Shown here piece after piece: positions 38,963-47,646 of a stretch of DNA of 64,000 nucleotides. The translations under genes were made by a program, and so were the position numbers. Each line of letters begins with the position of its first letter. Position 1 is the first letter of the stretch. Source of the stretch: Candidatus Tisiphia endosymbiont of Dascillus cervinus. GTDB taxonomy: Bacteria > Pseudomonadota > Alphaproteobacteria > Rickettsiales > Rickettsiaceae. The notes beneath the pieces were generated by a model that saw only the letters and a list, made by a program, of their open reading frames with translations, was not told where the DNA came from and ran no database searches. Location: NCBI RefSeq assembly GCF_964026405.1, contig NZ_OZ032146.1:620001-684000 (forward strand). The letters are read 5' to 3'.

Positions 38963-40210
38963 ATGGCAAAATTAGATACAAAAATTAGAAATTTGCAATC
39001 TGAGCTTGATAAAGCCGGGCATGGGTATTGTATCTCTTTTAAGTTATTAAATTACGACGAATTGAATGCTATGATGGGAGGAGATATTTATATAATTGAC
39101 AAATTTAATAAAATTATTTCTGAAGTTTGTAATAAATTAATTACTGCTCCTTCTATATCAGTTTATAAACAAATTGAGCATGATAGAATATTGTTGCTTT
39201 TACCCACACTAGACCAAAATCTAGTTAAGGAAGTTGTCCTAAAAATATATTTATTATCTCAACTTTATGTCGATGATCTATTACCTGCAGTTTATATGAA
39301 TTGCAGTAGTGCTAGCATAGAGTTTCCCAAATTTACCAATAAAGCTGAAGAAGTATATAATCTATTAAATTGGCTAGGTTCTTATCAAGGTGACCAAAGT
39401 TATTATCGTGAGTATGATAAATATTATAATATAGAGTGTGTTAAAGAGTCTAATAAGCAGCTGAATCTCTTAAGAAAAGCTTTATTAAACAAAACAATGG
39501 TTTTTGCTTATCAGCCAGTTATTGACCGTAAAACAATGAAAATTCATTACTATGAATGTTTACTAAGGATTCCTGACACAAATAACAATCTATTTTCTGT
39601 AGGAGCAATAATTCTAGAAGCTGAAAAGAAAGGTTTAATTTTTATAATAGATCAAATAGTGCTAGAAATGGCAATCAAAGAACTAGACGCTAACCCTAGC
39701 TTAGTGCTTGCAGTTAACATTTCAAATATTGGTATATTAGATGCTTCTCTCCTAGAGATAGCAGAAAAACTATTACAAACATATGATGTTTCAGGAAGGT
39801 TAATTATTGAGATTACTGAGACTACCCTTAATCAACATTACCAACAAATAAAATCCTTTATGCACAGACTAAGAAAATACGGTTGTAAATTTGCTTTGGA
39901 TGATTTTGGAGCTGGGTTTACTTCATTTAAACAATTACAAAATCTACCGATAGATATTATTAAAATTGATGGTAGTTACGTACGTAACATCACTAGCGAT
40001 ATACAAAGTCAAGATTTCATTAAACGATTAATTAAAATTTCTGAGAATTTAGGCGTTCAAACTGTAGCAGAATTTGTTGAAAATGGGGAGATAGCCAATT
40101 TTTTAATCAACTTAAAAGTTGATAATATGCAAGGCGATTTCTTCTCACCGGCATCGGTTAACAGAATAAATAATCATCAGAACGATGCCCCCACAACTGT
40201 TGAAAGTTAG
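38963..40210 (+). CDS. EAL-domain c-di-GMP phosphodiesterase
   Basis: 415 residues. The C-terminal EAL domain (about 170-405) has the key positions: YYECLLRIPD (EAL replaced by ECL, Glu kept), LAVNISN, IIEITET, FALDDFGAGFTS, IIKIDGS and VAEFVE. It should hydrolyse c-di-GMP. The N-terminal 160 residues may be a degenerate GGDEF-like domain, not recognised with certainty. ATG 38963 is chosen over TTG 38957. It is 82 bp from the divergent bolA. Confidence 0.88.
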   Translation: MAKLDTKIRNLQSELDKAGHGYCISFKLLNYDELNAMMGGDIYIIDKFNKIISEVCNKLITAPSISVYKQIEHDRILLLLPTLDQNLVKEVVLKIYLLSQLYVDDLLPAVYMNCSSASIEFPKFTNKAEEVYNLLNWLGSYQGDQSYYREYDKYYNIECVKESNKQLNLLRKALLNKTMVFAYQPVIDRKTMKIHYYECLLRIPDTNNNLFSVGAIILEAEKKGLIFIIDQIVLEMAIKELDANPSLVLAVNISNIGILDASLLEIAEKLLQTYDVSGRLIIEITETTLNQHYQQIKSFMHRLRKYGCKFALDDFGAGFTSFKQLQNLPIDIIKIDGSYVRNITSDIQSQDFIKRLIKISENLGVQTVAEFVENGEIANFLINLKVDNMQGDFFSPASVNRINNHQNDAPTTVES

Positions 40211-40229
40211 AAAAGGGAGCGGTTTTAAA

Positions 40230-40316
40230 GCTCATCATGGCAATTTAAAAGTTGCAGAAAAATAACCAAGGTCATTGCAAGGAGGCGATGGAATCGCCTC
40301 CTTGCAATGATGGTTA
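40230..40316. repeat. fragment of CATTGC-type palindromic MITE
   Basis: CATGGCAATTTAAAAGTTGCAGAAAA followed by TCATTGC(AAGGAGGCGA)...TCGCCTCC-TTGCAATGA, an inverted repeat. The left part matches the MITE at 43461. It follows the EAL gene directly; 40317-40341 holds nothing else. Confidence 0.65.
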
Positions 40317-40341
40317 AGGAAAAACTTGATTATCGAGTTCT

Positions 40342-40507
40342 ACACCTGATTGTTAAAATATAATACTCCATTCAATATGTGATTTTAATAATTAAAATCA
40401 CATATTGAATAATGAAAAAAGTTAAAATGCACCCGCAGAATTACTTCAAGAGTGCATTTTTCCTTATGACAAAACCAGTTCTATAGAAGAATTATTAATT
40501 CTTCTAA
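40342..40507. repeat. composite hairpin module, inverted order B-D-C-A
   Basis: Half of hairpin B (ACACCTGATTGTT, near 40342), hairpin D (40371-40409, arm TTCAATATGTGATTTTAAT), hairpin C (40424-40460, AAAATGCAC/GTGCATTTT) and an A-like hairpin (about 40487-40507, AGAAGAATTA arms). The stretch 40355-40475 is an inverted copy of 46050-46165. Confidence 0.8.
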
Positions 40508-40585
40508 CAAACTGTTCTAATAGTTTGTTTATGTTTTTACATAATGCGTAGCATTTTGTTTGGTGCTTATATCGAACTTAGGTTA

Positions 40586-40697
40586 TTATAATATACTCTT
40601 CTGCTTTGAAGAATTGGTTTTTGCAAATAATTGCGGGGATTTCGCGTACTTATGTACTTCATGTACTGATTGCGTTCGCTCACCCTTGGTTAATATT
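40586..40697. repeat. RPE-like element before lipB
   Basis: Begins ATACTCTTCTGCTTTGAAGA, the shared left end of a second palindromic family seen at 49655, 58236 and 60923. It carries the GTAC-rich core (CGTACTTATGTACTTCATGTAC). It fills the lipB leader and is itself open in the lipB frame from 40560, which lengthens the apparent ORF. Confidence 0.7.
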
Positions 40698-41330
40698 ATG
40701 GTTCAATTTGTTACCTTATCAGGCTTTTCAGAATATGAAGACACAGTAAAGTTGATGGAAGATAAGGTTACAAGTTTAATCAATAAATCTTCACAAGAGA
40801 TTGTTTATTTAGTTGAATATAAGGATATTTATACCGCAGGTACTAGTTTTAAGGCAAATGAATTATTAAATCCTAGAGATATACCGGTAATTTATACTGG
40901 TAGGGGGGGGAAGTTTACCTACCACGGTAGCGGACAAAGAGTAATATACCCCCTTCTTGATTTAGCCTCAGAACGAAGGCAAAAGGATTTAAAACTATAT
41001 ATTAAACTATTAGAAGAATGGATTATAAATAGCCTTTTATATTTTGGGATTAAAGCTTTTACTATAAGTGGTATAGTGGGAATATGGGTAAAAGAAAAAG
41101 GTGTACCCGCAAAGATTGCATCAATAGGTATTAGAGTTAAAAAATGGGTTACATATCATGGTGTTGCTGTAAATATTTCAACAAATCTTGATATGTTCTC
41201 TGGAATTGTTGCTTGTGGGTTAAAGGATATGCCTGTAACCTCGTTAAAGAAACTCGGTGTTGATGTAACATTCGAGCAATTTGATGAAGTTATTAAGGAT
41301 AAGTTCTTTGAGGTTTTAGGTAGAAAATGA
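40698..41330 (+). CDS. lipB: octanoyltransferase LipB
   Basis: Transfers octanoyl groups from ACP to lipoyl domains, upstream of LipA in the pathway. [21 protein letters not shown], catalytic Lys in [16 protein letters not shown] and catalytic Cys in [14 protein letters not shown]. 210 residues from ATG 40698. The ORF can be read 46 codons further upstream, but that part is the palindromic element. Confidence 0.93.
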   Translation: MVQFVTLSGFSEYEDTVKLMEDKVTSLINKSSQEIVYLVEYKDIYTAGTSFKANELLNPRDIPVIYTGRGGKFTYHGSGQRVIYPLLDLASERRQKDLKLYIKLLEEWIINSLLYFGIKAFTISGIVGIWVKEKGVPAKIASIGIRVKKWVTYHGVAVNISTNLDMFSGIVACGLKDMPVTSLKKLGVDVTFEQFDEVIKDKFFEVLGRK

Positions 41331-41373
41331 GAATATTCAGTATATACTCAAATGACTTGAAGAATATATTCCT

Positions 41374-42701
41374 ATGAGTTCAATTTATCATATACTTGAT
41401 AAGGTTCCTGCTATTTATCCTGAAGACATGCAGATAGAATATGAACAATTAGCTCAGCAATTAATCAAATCAGGTAAACTTAGAATAGATACGGATAATA
41501 GTTGTAATTTTGCAAGATTCTCTGATCCAAAATTCAATATTAGTTTGATGGTAAGTAAAGAGGAAATAACCGAGCCAAATTTAATTGAACAAACTAACCA
41601 GTTATTAAGATATCTATACAAATCTTCTATATCAGATAAAAAACTGGCATCGATTTATACAGATCTGAAAAAACAAATTCAAAAATTACAACCAGTTGAC
41701 CAATCTATTACTGAAAAATTAACAAGGCTTTTTGTTCAGTCAGCCCATCCTATAGTTATTAGGTGGTTATTACATGATAAGGTCCAAGTATTTATTACTT
41801 ATTCCCATAATATTGGTGATATGATGGATATAGTTGATTGGCAACGTTCTGGTTCTAATAGCGGTATCAAAGTACTGACGGTAAGAATGTAGCAGTCTTT
41901 GTTTCCTGTGGTGGAAATCCATTTGCTGAAAATGATAAAAATCACCCAACTTATGGTGACGGATGGGCAGCAGCTGCTAGATTGCAAATTATAGCTGGGC
42001 AGGAACTTGGGCATTTTGCTGATATTAAAAGAGATGCTAGTGGTCGTCAAATAAGTCGTCATTCAGCAAATTTTTCTGGAACAAAAGCAACCCCCCATGT
42101 AGGACAGTCTAGAATAGATGATATTATTAATTGTGATAAATTATTAGCCACGCTTCTCTCTATAGGGATGAGGCAAATGATTATTTATGAAGAAAAGATA
42201 AAATTTTATAATAAAAACAAGGTACGGGGTATAAGGGCTTATTGGGCAAGATTACTTGGCTTTATATATAAACAGAAATTTTTATTTTCCGTTAATAGAA
42301 GAAAATTATTTTTTATTAAGAGATTCATAAAAGAGCAATATATGGGGATGATGATTAGAGCTATGATTGAAGATATGAAGTTTAATTTAGCACCAGTCGC
42401 AGATGTTTATAAAAATAGTGACCCTGAGATCGAAGAGACAATTGCCTGTATAGAAGCTCTAGCAAGAGTACCCCAACAAGTGATGAAATGGGGATATTTA
42501 ACGACTATGGCAACAATGCAAGGATTATATAAAGTATATTATTCCGAAGTTATACCTTCCTTAATTTCTAACTATGTATTAATGACTAAGCAAAGCTATA
42601 AACGTGATATGTCAAAGCCAAGATCTCTAACTAATTTTTTTCGTAAAATAAACATATTTAGTAAAAAAAAATTAGTATTTAAACAAATCAGAGAAGTATA
42701 A
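41374..42701 (+). pseudogene. Rickettsiales-type conserved unknown, frameshifted
   Basis: Two frames: 41374-41892 (172 residues) and on to 42701. The second is open from before 41892 as NVAVFVSCGGNPFAENDK, then AGQELGHFADIKRDASGRQ. One extra A at AAAGTACTG (about 41870) would read GIKSTDGKNVAVF and join them into about 440 residues. The QELGHFAD motif resembles a metallopeptidase HExxH variant but lacks the first His. It may be a Rickettsiales-specific DUF (possibly DUF2748); I am not sure. Confidence 0.7.
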
Positions 42702-42718
42702 TTAGCTTTAAAAAGGTT

Positions 42719-42763
42719 TAAAATGCATTCGCAAAATCGCTTTAAGAATGCATTTTTCCTTTC
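42719..42763. repeat. hairpin repeat, type C
   Basis: AAAATGCATTCGC.../...AAGAATGCATTTTTCC, related to hairpin C of the composite module. It is followed by an inverted RPE left end (GCAGAAGAGTATA, near 42797) before the rnhB end. Confidence 0.7.
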
Positions 42764-42837
42764 CATGATATTTTCAAAAAACAATTCGTAGGAGCAGAAG
42801 AGTATAATCAAGTTTTTTTAAATAACCCTGCTATAGC

Positions 42838-43416
42838 CTATAATGTAGAACTTCTTATCTTAAAACTTTTTCTATGATAAGGCGAAAGACCGTGAAGGCT
42901 TATAGCATTTAAATGTTCTTTAGTACCATAACCGGAGTTTTTGTGCCACATATATTCCGGAAATTCTTTGGCATATTCAAGCATTAAGCGATCTCTAGTA
43001 ACTTTCGCAATAATAGACGCTGCTCCAATAGAAATTGATAAATTATCGCCATTTATTATACTAATAAATCTTGGATCGTGAAATTTCATGTTACCATCTA
43101 TTAATACCGTATCCGGTTTAACAGCAAGATTTGCTACTGATATAGTACAAGCTTTTTTAGTTGCTTCAAGGATATTAATTATATCTATCTCATCGTGATG
43201 TACTATACCAACAGACCAAACATAATTTTGGGTTATTTGTTTATATAACAACTCCCTCATTGTTTTAGTAAGTTTTTTAGAATCTTTGATACCATGTATG
43301 ATTTTTGTTTGATCAATGATAACAGATGCAGCTACTACAGGACCAACTAGTGGTCCTCTGCCAGCTTCATCTACTCCAGCGACTAATCCTGAATATGTTT
43401 GTTCTAATTTAAACAT
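42838..43416 (-). CDS. rnhB: ribonuclease HII
   Basis: Removes RNA primers and misincorporated ribonucleotides. VAGVDEAGRGPLVGPVVAA holds the D-E pair and ASIIAKVTRDRLM and the DGN (VLIDGN) blocks follow. The frame opens at 43428, but GGGAGG at 43422-43427 is a Shine-Dalgarno just before two ATGs, so the start at 43416 (MFKLEQTYSG) is preferred. 192 residues. Confidence 0.93.
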   Translation of the reverse strand: MFKLEQTYSGLVAGVDEAGRGPLVGPVVAASVIIDQTKIIHGIKDSKKLTKTMRELLYKQITQNYVWSVGIVHHDEIDIINILEATKKACTISVANLAVKPDTVLIDGNMKFHDPRFISIINGDNLSISIGAASIIAKVTRDRLMLEYAKEFPEYMWHKNSGYGTKEHLNAISLHGLSPYHRKSFKIRSSTL

Positions 43417-43460
43417 CATGCCTCCCATAAAATGACACTCTATGTATTTCCACCTTATAT

Positions 43461-43648
43461 ACTCACCTTACGCATAACCCCTATGGCAATTCAAAAATTG
43501 CAGAAAAGTACAAGACGTCATTGCGAGACCACGTAGTGGTCGTGGCAATCCACATTTATTGGATTGCTTCGTCGCCACCAAAGTGGCTCCTCGCAATGAC
43601 TCTAGGCTATTTTCCCTATAACTTTTAAATGCCATGCGTAAGGTGAGT
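43461..43648. mobile_element. 188-bp MITE with ACTCACCTTACGCAT ends
   Basis: Terminal inverted repeats ACTCACCTTACGCAT, flanked by TATAT-type sequence on both sides that may be a target duplication. The interior is itself a long palindrome of the TCATTGCGAG...CTCGCAATGA type found in many Rickettsiales genomes. A truncated copy is at 60550. Between 43649 and 43798 I see no gene. Confidence 0.78.
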
Positions 43649-43798
43649 TATATATAGTTCCTTATCACCGCTATCATCTATTGTTACTGTAGTAACAGAC
43701 ATTATGAACTCAAAATAAAACAGACTACTTAAACTGCTTAAATTGATACCCATGAGTTACGGCTACGGCAGGGATCTACCGTCCCTTATCTTTATTAG

Positions 43799-44908
43799 CA
43801 AAACTTACGCTATGTAAGGTTCTAAATAGCGTAAAGAGGGTGAACGTAACTGCTGTTGCATATAATGATCTAAAAGCCCTAACTTTATTTGATAAACCGT
43901 CTTACCTATTTTGTGTGCAGTTCTTTTTAGAAAAGCCCACACTAAAAATGCACAACTAATGTGATTACGCTGGATGCGTTGTTTTCTGCATTGGCATCTT
44001 CTATACCGGTAAGTTGCTTGATTTCTCTATGCATGCTCTCAATTACCCAACGAAAGCCACACTCATCTTGTACGGCTTTAGAAGATTTTTGAGTTTTGTT
44101 ATTGGTAACAATATAATCAACTCTGTTGGTAGAAACAGTAAGTTTAAACAAATTAACATGCTTATCTTTTGCAAAGCCCTTTATATGAATCTCCACTCCG
44201 CTCTTAATTTCCTCATCTGAAAACGTTAACTTGCTAACAGCTTTATAAGGCTTAGAAGAGGAAGTTTTAGTAACGTTTCTATTTGCTTTAATAGGAGCAT
44301 AATAATATTTACCCAAGGAATCAACATGTTGCATAATTTTATGCGTAGCATACCATGTGTCAAAAAGCACAGTTTGAAAAGGAATCTTTTTGCTATACAC
44401 AGCATTATTTAACATATTTAATAGGTGTTCTACTTTTGTCGCTCCATCATGTTCGGGCGAAAAAATTCGGTAATCTATTACCCAAAACTTATTAATATCC
44501 GGATTATAATATACCAAACTTACTACTCCTATACCAGTAGTAATACCACCTGTAGCCCCACTGTACTGTGATCTAGCAATTTCTATTTTCTTGGTATTTC
44601 TTTTATTTAACACCGTATCATCAAATATTGTATATCCGTTAGGCGATAAAATAACATCATCCTTAATATGTTCCCATAACAAAGAAGGTGTATATTTTTC
44701 ATTTTTTAAAAATCTATTAATAACATCATGGCTACATTTTTTGGCATGTTCAGCATAGTAGGTCAAACTATAATTCTTTTGACTCACTATTAGAAATTGA
44801 CAGTAATCTGTCCTATTAACTGGTATTGCTTGCAATTTTATCCTCTTGGCATTTGTAAATTATACTCAACATAATGTACCATTTTTTTTTCTCATAGCGT
44901 AAGTTTTG
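43799..44908 (-). mobile_element. IS701-like insertion sequence, copy 2
   Basis: Same 16-bp ends and 1110-bp length as copy 1, differing by one lost G (near 43997) and one extra T in a T-run. No matching 4-bp target duplication: TTAG on the left and TAGA on the right (only TAG shared). The right side enters a truncated rlmB. Confidence 0.9.
43805..44835 (-). pseudogene. IS701-like transposase, frameshifted copy
   Basis: Identical to the copy 1 transposase through GFRWVIESMHREIKQLTGIE, then shifted by a single missing G (GCATCGTTC in copy 1 versus GCATCTTC here). The remaining 60 or so residues are lost, with a new short tail. The catalytic residues precede the shift, but the product lacks the C-terminal helices. 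Confidence 0.85.
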
Positions 44909-45159
44909 TAGAATATCTAAAAAAACATGGGTTTTGGATTATTGGTCTTGATGGCAATGCAAAACAATCTTTAAGTACAAAAATATTTTCAGATAAAATG
45001 GCAATAGTACTTGGTTCTGAAGATAAAGGAATCAGACGTCTAGTTAAAGAAGCATGTGATCACTTAGTTAAAATACCCATTTCAAGTAAAGTAGAAAGCT
45101 TAAATGTCTCAAATGCTGCTGCAATAGCGTTTTATTTGATTTCATTAGAGGCAAAATAA
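44908..45159 (+). pseudogene. rlmB: 23S rRNA 2'-O-methyltransferase (RlmB/TrmH) C-terminal fragment
   Basis: 83 residues directly abutting the IS701-like element: KIFSDKMAIVLGSEDKGIRRL, HLVKIPISSKVESLNVSNAAAIAFY. These are motifs 2 and 3 of SPOUT methyltransferases (SAM-binding knot). The first half of the gene is missing on the other side of the element, so this is a deletion, not a simple insertion. A hairpin ATCCG-TTTTAAA-CGGAT (45213-45230) may have been its terminator. Confidence 0.85.
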
Positions 45160-45241
45160 TAAAGCTTAATTATACTAGACAATTAAGTAATTTTGTATAT
45201 AATGACCGACCATAATCCGTTTTAAACGGATTAGGAATTTA

Positions 45242-46022
45242 ATGATGAGTAGGAATTATATGCCAAATTTAGAATATGACAATAGACCTCTTTCGAAACT
45301 CTACTTCTGCTGGTGATTTGTACGTCGATGCGGTACTCGAATCCTCACGTACATTCGAGTACGCTGCGGTTCTGCGTTCCACGTCTCCTTCAAATCCCTC
45401 AGCATAAGCGAGTTTCGAAAGAGGTCTAATGACAAAATATTAAAATTATTAGAAGATGCTGGAAACAGCATAGGAACTAGCACCTTAACTATTGACAATT
45501 GTATATTGGAACCATTGGTTTTAAAGGAATCCAGTATATTTTACAAAATAAAGCACAATTTCCAGGAACGCTTGATAATGTCGATTCTATTAATATTGAC
45601 TATCTTGAGCAACGTCGTTTTGATAACTTTGAAGAGTTTATTTTATCAGCCCCTCCGCTACAATATATACAACTAAGTCGCCATAATTGCTATGATAATC
45701 ACATTACATCTTTATAACATCTGGGGTAGATATTAAATTTAGTGCAAACGATACTTTGATTAAAAATTTTTATAGCCAAGTTAAGGACTGTGATACTAAT
45801 AATCTAAGCAATGATGACTTAGCTAAGTTTGTAAAGAATGCTTGTAATACCTATAATGAAACGAAATCTACAGATAACAAATCAATGCAGTATCTTCATG
45901 CTTTAAAAATACTCACAAATTTTGATTTTACCACAATTGATCAACGACATTCTAATCTTAAAGAACCTCAACTGATCATGTTATATTTATCATGGTTTTT
46001 TTATTGTATGAGTTCGATATAA
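45242..46022 (+). pseudogene. decayed unknown gene carrying an RPE
   Basis: Starts ATGATGAGT (45242) and is broken at 45284 by a 144-bp palindromic element. Coding continues in pieces: [22 protein letters not shown] after the element, a frameshifted part IQYILQNKAQFPG...YLEQRRFDNFEEFILSAPPL to 45717, and VDIKFSANDTLIKNFYSQVK onward to 46022. Function unknown. The last 17 residues come from a repeat shared with 14146-14195. Confidence 0.55.
45284..45427. repeat. 144-bp palindromic element (RPE-like), copy with target duplication
   Basis: Ends AGACCTCTTTCGAAACTC/GAGTTTCGAAAGAGGTCT, almost perfectly inverted. Flanks ATGACAA (45276-45282) and ATGACAA (45429-45435) look like a target duplication of about 7 bp, evidence that the element inserts. 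In the host direction it brings a stop; on the other strand it is open. Confidence 0.85.
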
Positions 46023-46154
46023 GAATTAATAATTCTTATATCGATACTTGCTTTGTTATAAGGAAAAATGCACTCTTGAAGCGATTCTGCAAGTACATTT
46101 TAACTTTTTTCATCATTCAATATGTGATTTTAATAATTAAAATCACATATTGAA
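46014..46154. repeat. composite hairpin module, A-C-D
   Basis: Variant A (46014-46044, arm TCGATATAAGAATTA), C (about 46060-46102) and D (46116-46154). It ends 8 bp before the stop of the convergent unknown gene. 46050-46165 is an inverted copy of 40355-40475. Confidence 0.8.
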
Positions 46155-46161
46155 TGGAGTA

Positions 46162-47625
46162 TTATATTTCTTTAATTTTTGGTATTGGAGGTATTGATTT
46201 AGGATCAGGGCATTTACGAGTTTGGAACATTAATTGATCAATAGAATGCCCAAATTTATCAGTGCTTAGTAGATTTTTATTTATCCATTTTGCCGTTATC
46301 AACTTACCCAGTTCAGAATGAATAATTGGAATATCCGGTACGGCACTAGCACCTATCCCTGCAATTTTAATATGATAACCCTGTTTATCTAATCCATATT
46401 GTTGTAATACTTTATCAACTTCTCTTTGAGTAACAATTGTTTGGCGTTCAATATGAGGATTATTACTGACAAATAAAATAACAAAGTCTTTTTGTCTACC
46501 AAATTTTCTACTTAAAATTCTTTCAGCAAAATTAACTACTGCATCATGAGCAGTAGTGGCTGTATCAGGTCTTTCGTTATTCTTGCCTACTTTAGTATTG
46601 ATTATTTCAGTACGTTTAACTTGATCCTTATTAAGGAACTTGTTTACTAGGTCACTACTCATCAGGTCTTCTGTGAGTTTTCTCTCATTGCTGCTTGCAT
46701 AATTAGGATAGAATCTTCTAGGAAAAAGACCTAATGGACATTCTTCTTGTGTTTTATATTGAATAAATGGCTGAGCTTTATTTAACTTAATACCGTAATC
46801 TTTAGCAAGAGACTCGATATATCTTTCACCTTCCTCCATACAAGCTGAATCATTTCCAACTAATTGTACAGTATCCAATCTATTAATATCTGCCTTTCCT
46901 TGCCATGCTTCTAGCAATTCAGTGTATGTTTTGGGGTTAATGCCATCGAGATTAGCCCATAAGGGTCTTGCTCCTGTTAATACTAGTACTAATCCGTTAA
47001 CTTTAATTTGTTCTGTTAATTTATTATAATAGATTATACGTGTCAATAACCTAATTCTAGCTGCCCCGGCAATCCAAGCTTCGTCGTATTCTTGATAGTT
47101 AGGTTTTATTTCATTAATAAGTCCCAATTGTCTAGCATCTACAATATATTGAGACTTATATTTAGTCATCCAATCTTTAGTGGTCAGTTCATTCCGTTCC
47201 TGACCAAGATTAAGATCAAACGCATCCTGAGCAACAAATAGTAACCAATCTTTAATATTTCGTACATTTATCTCATTAATAGATTTAAATAAATTTTTAC
47301 GCAATGATTTAGCATTGAATTTACTAGGAGCGTTTTGATTAGCACCAGCTTTAGCCAAACTGCCCTGAATCAAACGAAATATTTTGTCTGCATTAGTCTT
47401 GTCAAAACATACTAGATCGTGCCATAATTTTTGTGGTTCAAAATATCCAGCTAGATAAAAAATCTTTAACAAAGCTTCTTGCTGGGTTGGTGAGGTAAAA
47501 CCTAATTTGCTAGCAGCTAATTCGAATCCTGAAAGTTCTGATGAATGTTTATAATCCCCGTATGTTACGCTGGTAGTTAGGGCAACTGTTACAGATAGTA
47601 GCATTCTTTTTAAGGCTTGAAGCAT
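46162..47625 (-). CDS. exported unknown protein
   Basis: 487 residues with an N-terminal signal peptide (LKRMLLSVTVALTTSVTYG). No family recognised. Blocks such as GLVLVLTGARPLWANLDGI, DTVQLVGNDSACMEEGERYIE and DFVILFVSNNPHIERQTIVTQ suggest an alpha/beta fold, perhaps Rossmann-like. It is 21 bp after secD in the same direction, so co-transcribed with the Sec genes. Four Cys in the second half could form disulfides in the periplasm. Confidence 0.65.
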   Translation of the reverse strand: MLQALKRMLLSVTVALTTSVTYGDYKHSSELSGFELAASKLGFTSPTQQEALLKIFYLAGYFEPQKLWHDLVCFDKTNADKIFRLIQGSLAKAGANQNAPSKFNAKSLRKNLFKSINEINVRNIKDWLLFVAQDAFDLNLGQERNELTTKDWMTKYKSQYIVDARQLGLINEIKPNYQEYDEAWIAGAARIRLLTRIIYYNKLTEQIKVNGLVLVLTGARPLWANLDGINPKTYTELLEAWQGKADINRLDTVQLVGNDSACMEEGERYIESLAKDYGIKLNKAQPFIQYKTQEECPLGLFPRRFYPNYASSNERKLTEDLMSSDLVNKFLNKDQVKRTEIINTKVGKNNERPDTATTAHDAVVNFAERILSRKFGRQKDFVILFVSNNPHIERQTIVTQREVDKVLQQYGLDKQGYHIKIAGIGASAVPDIPIIHSELGKLITAKWINKNLLSTDKFGHSIDQLMFQTRKCPDPKSIPPIPKIKEI

Positions 47626-47646
47626 AATATAATTTTCTTCGTTTAA

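Noticed and set aside
40560-40697. 46-residue N-terminal extension of LipB
   Set aside because: It lies in a palindromic element, and LipB homology begins at ATG 40698.
43461-43648. CRISPR-like repeat array
   Set aside because: Repeats are palindromic and dispersed, not regularly spaced with unique spacers. No cas genes in the window.
45301-45498. 65-residue minus-strand protein
   Set aside because: Most of it is the 144-bp palindromic element read on the other strand; it has no family match.
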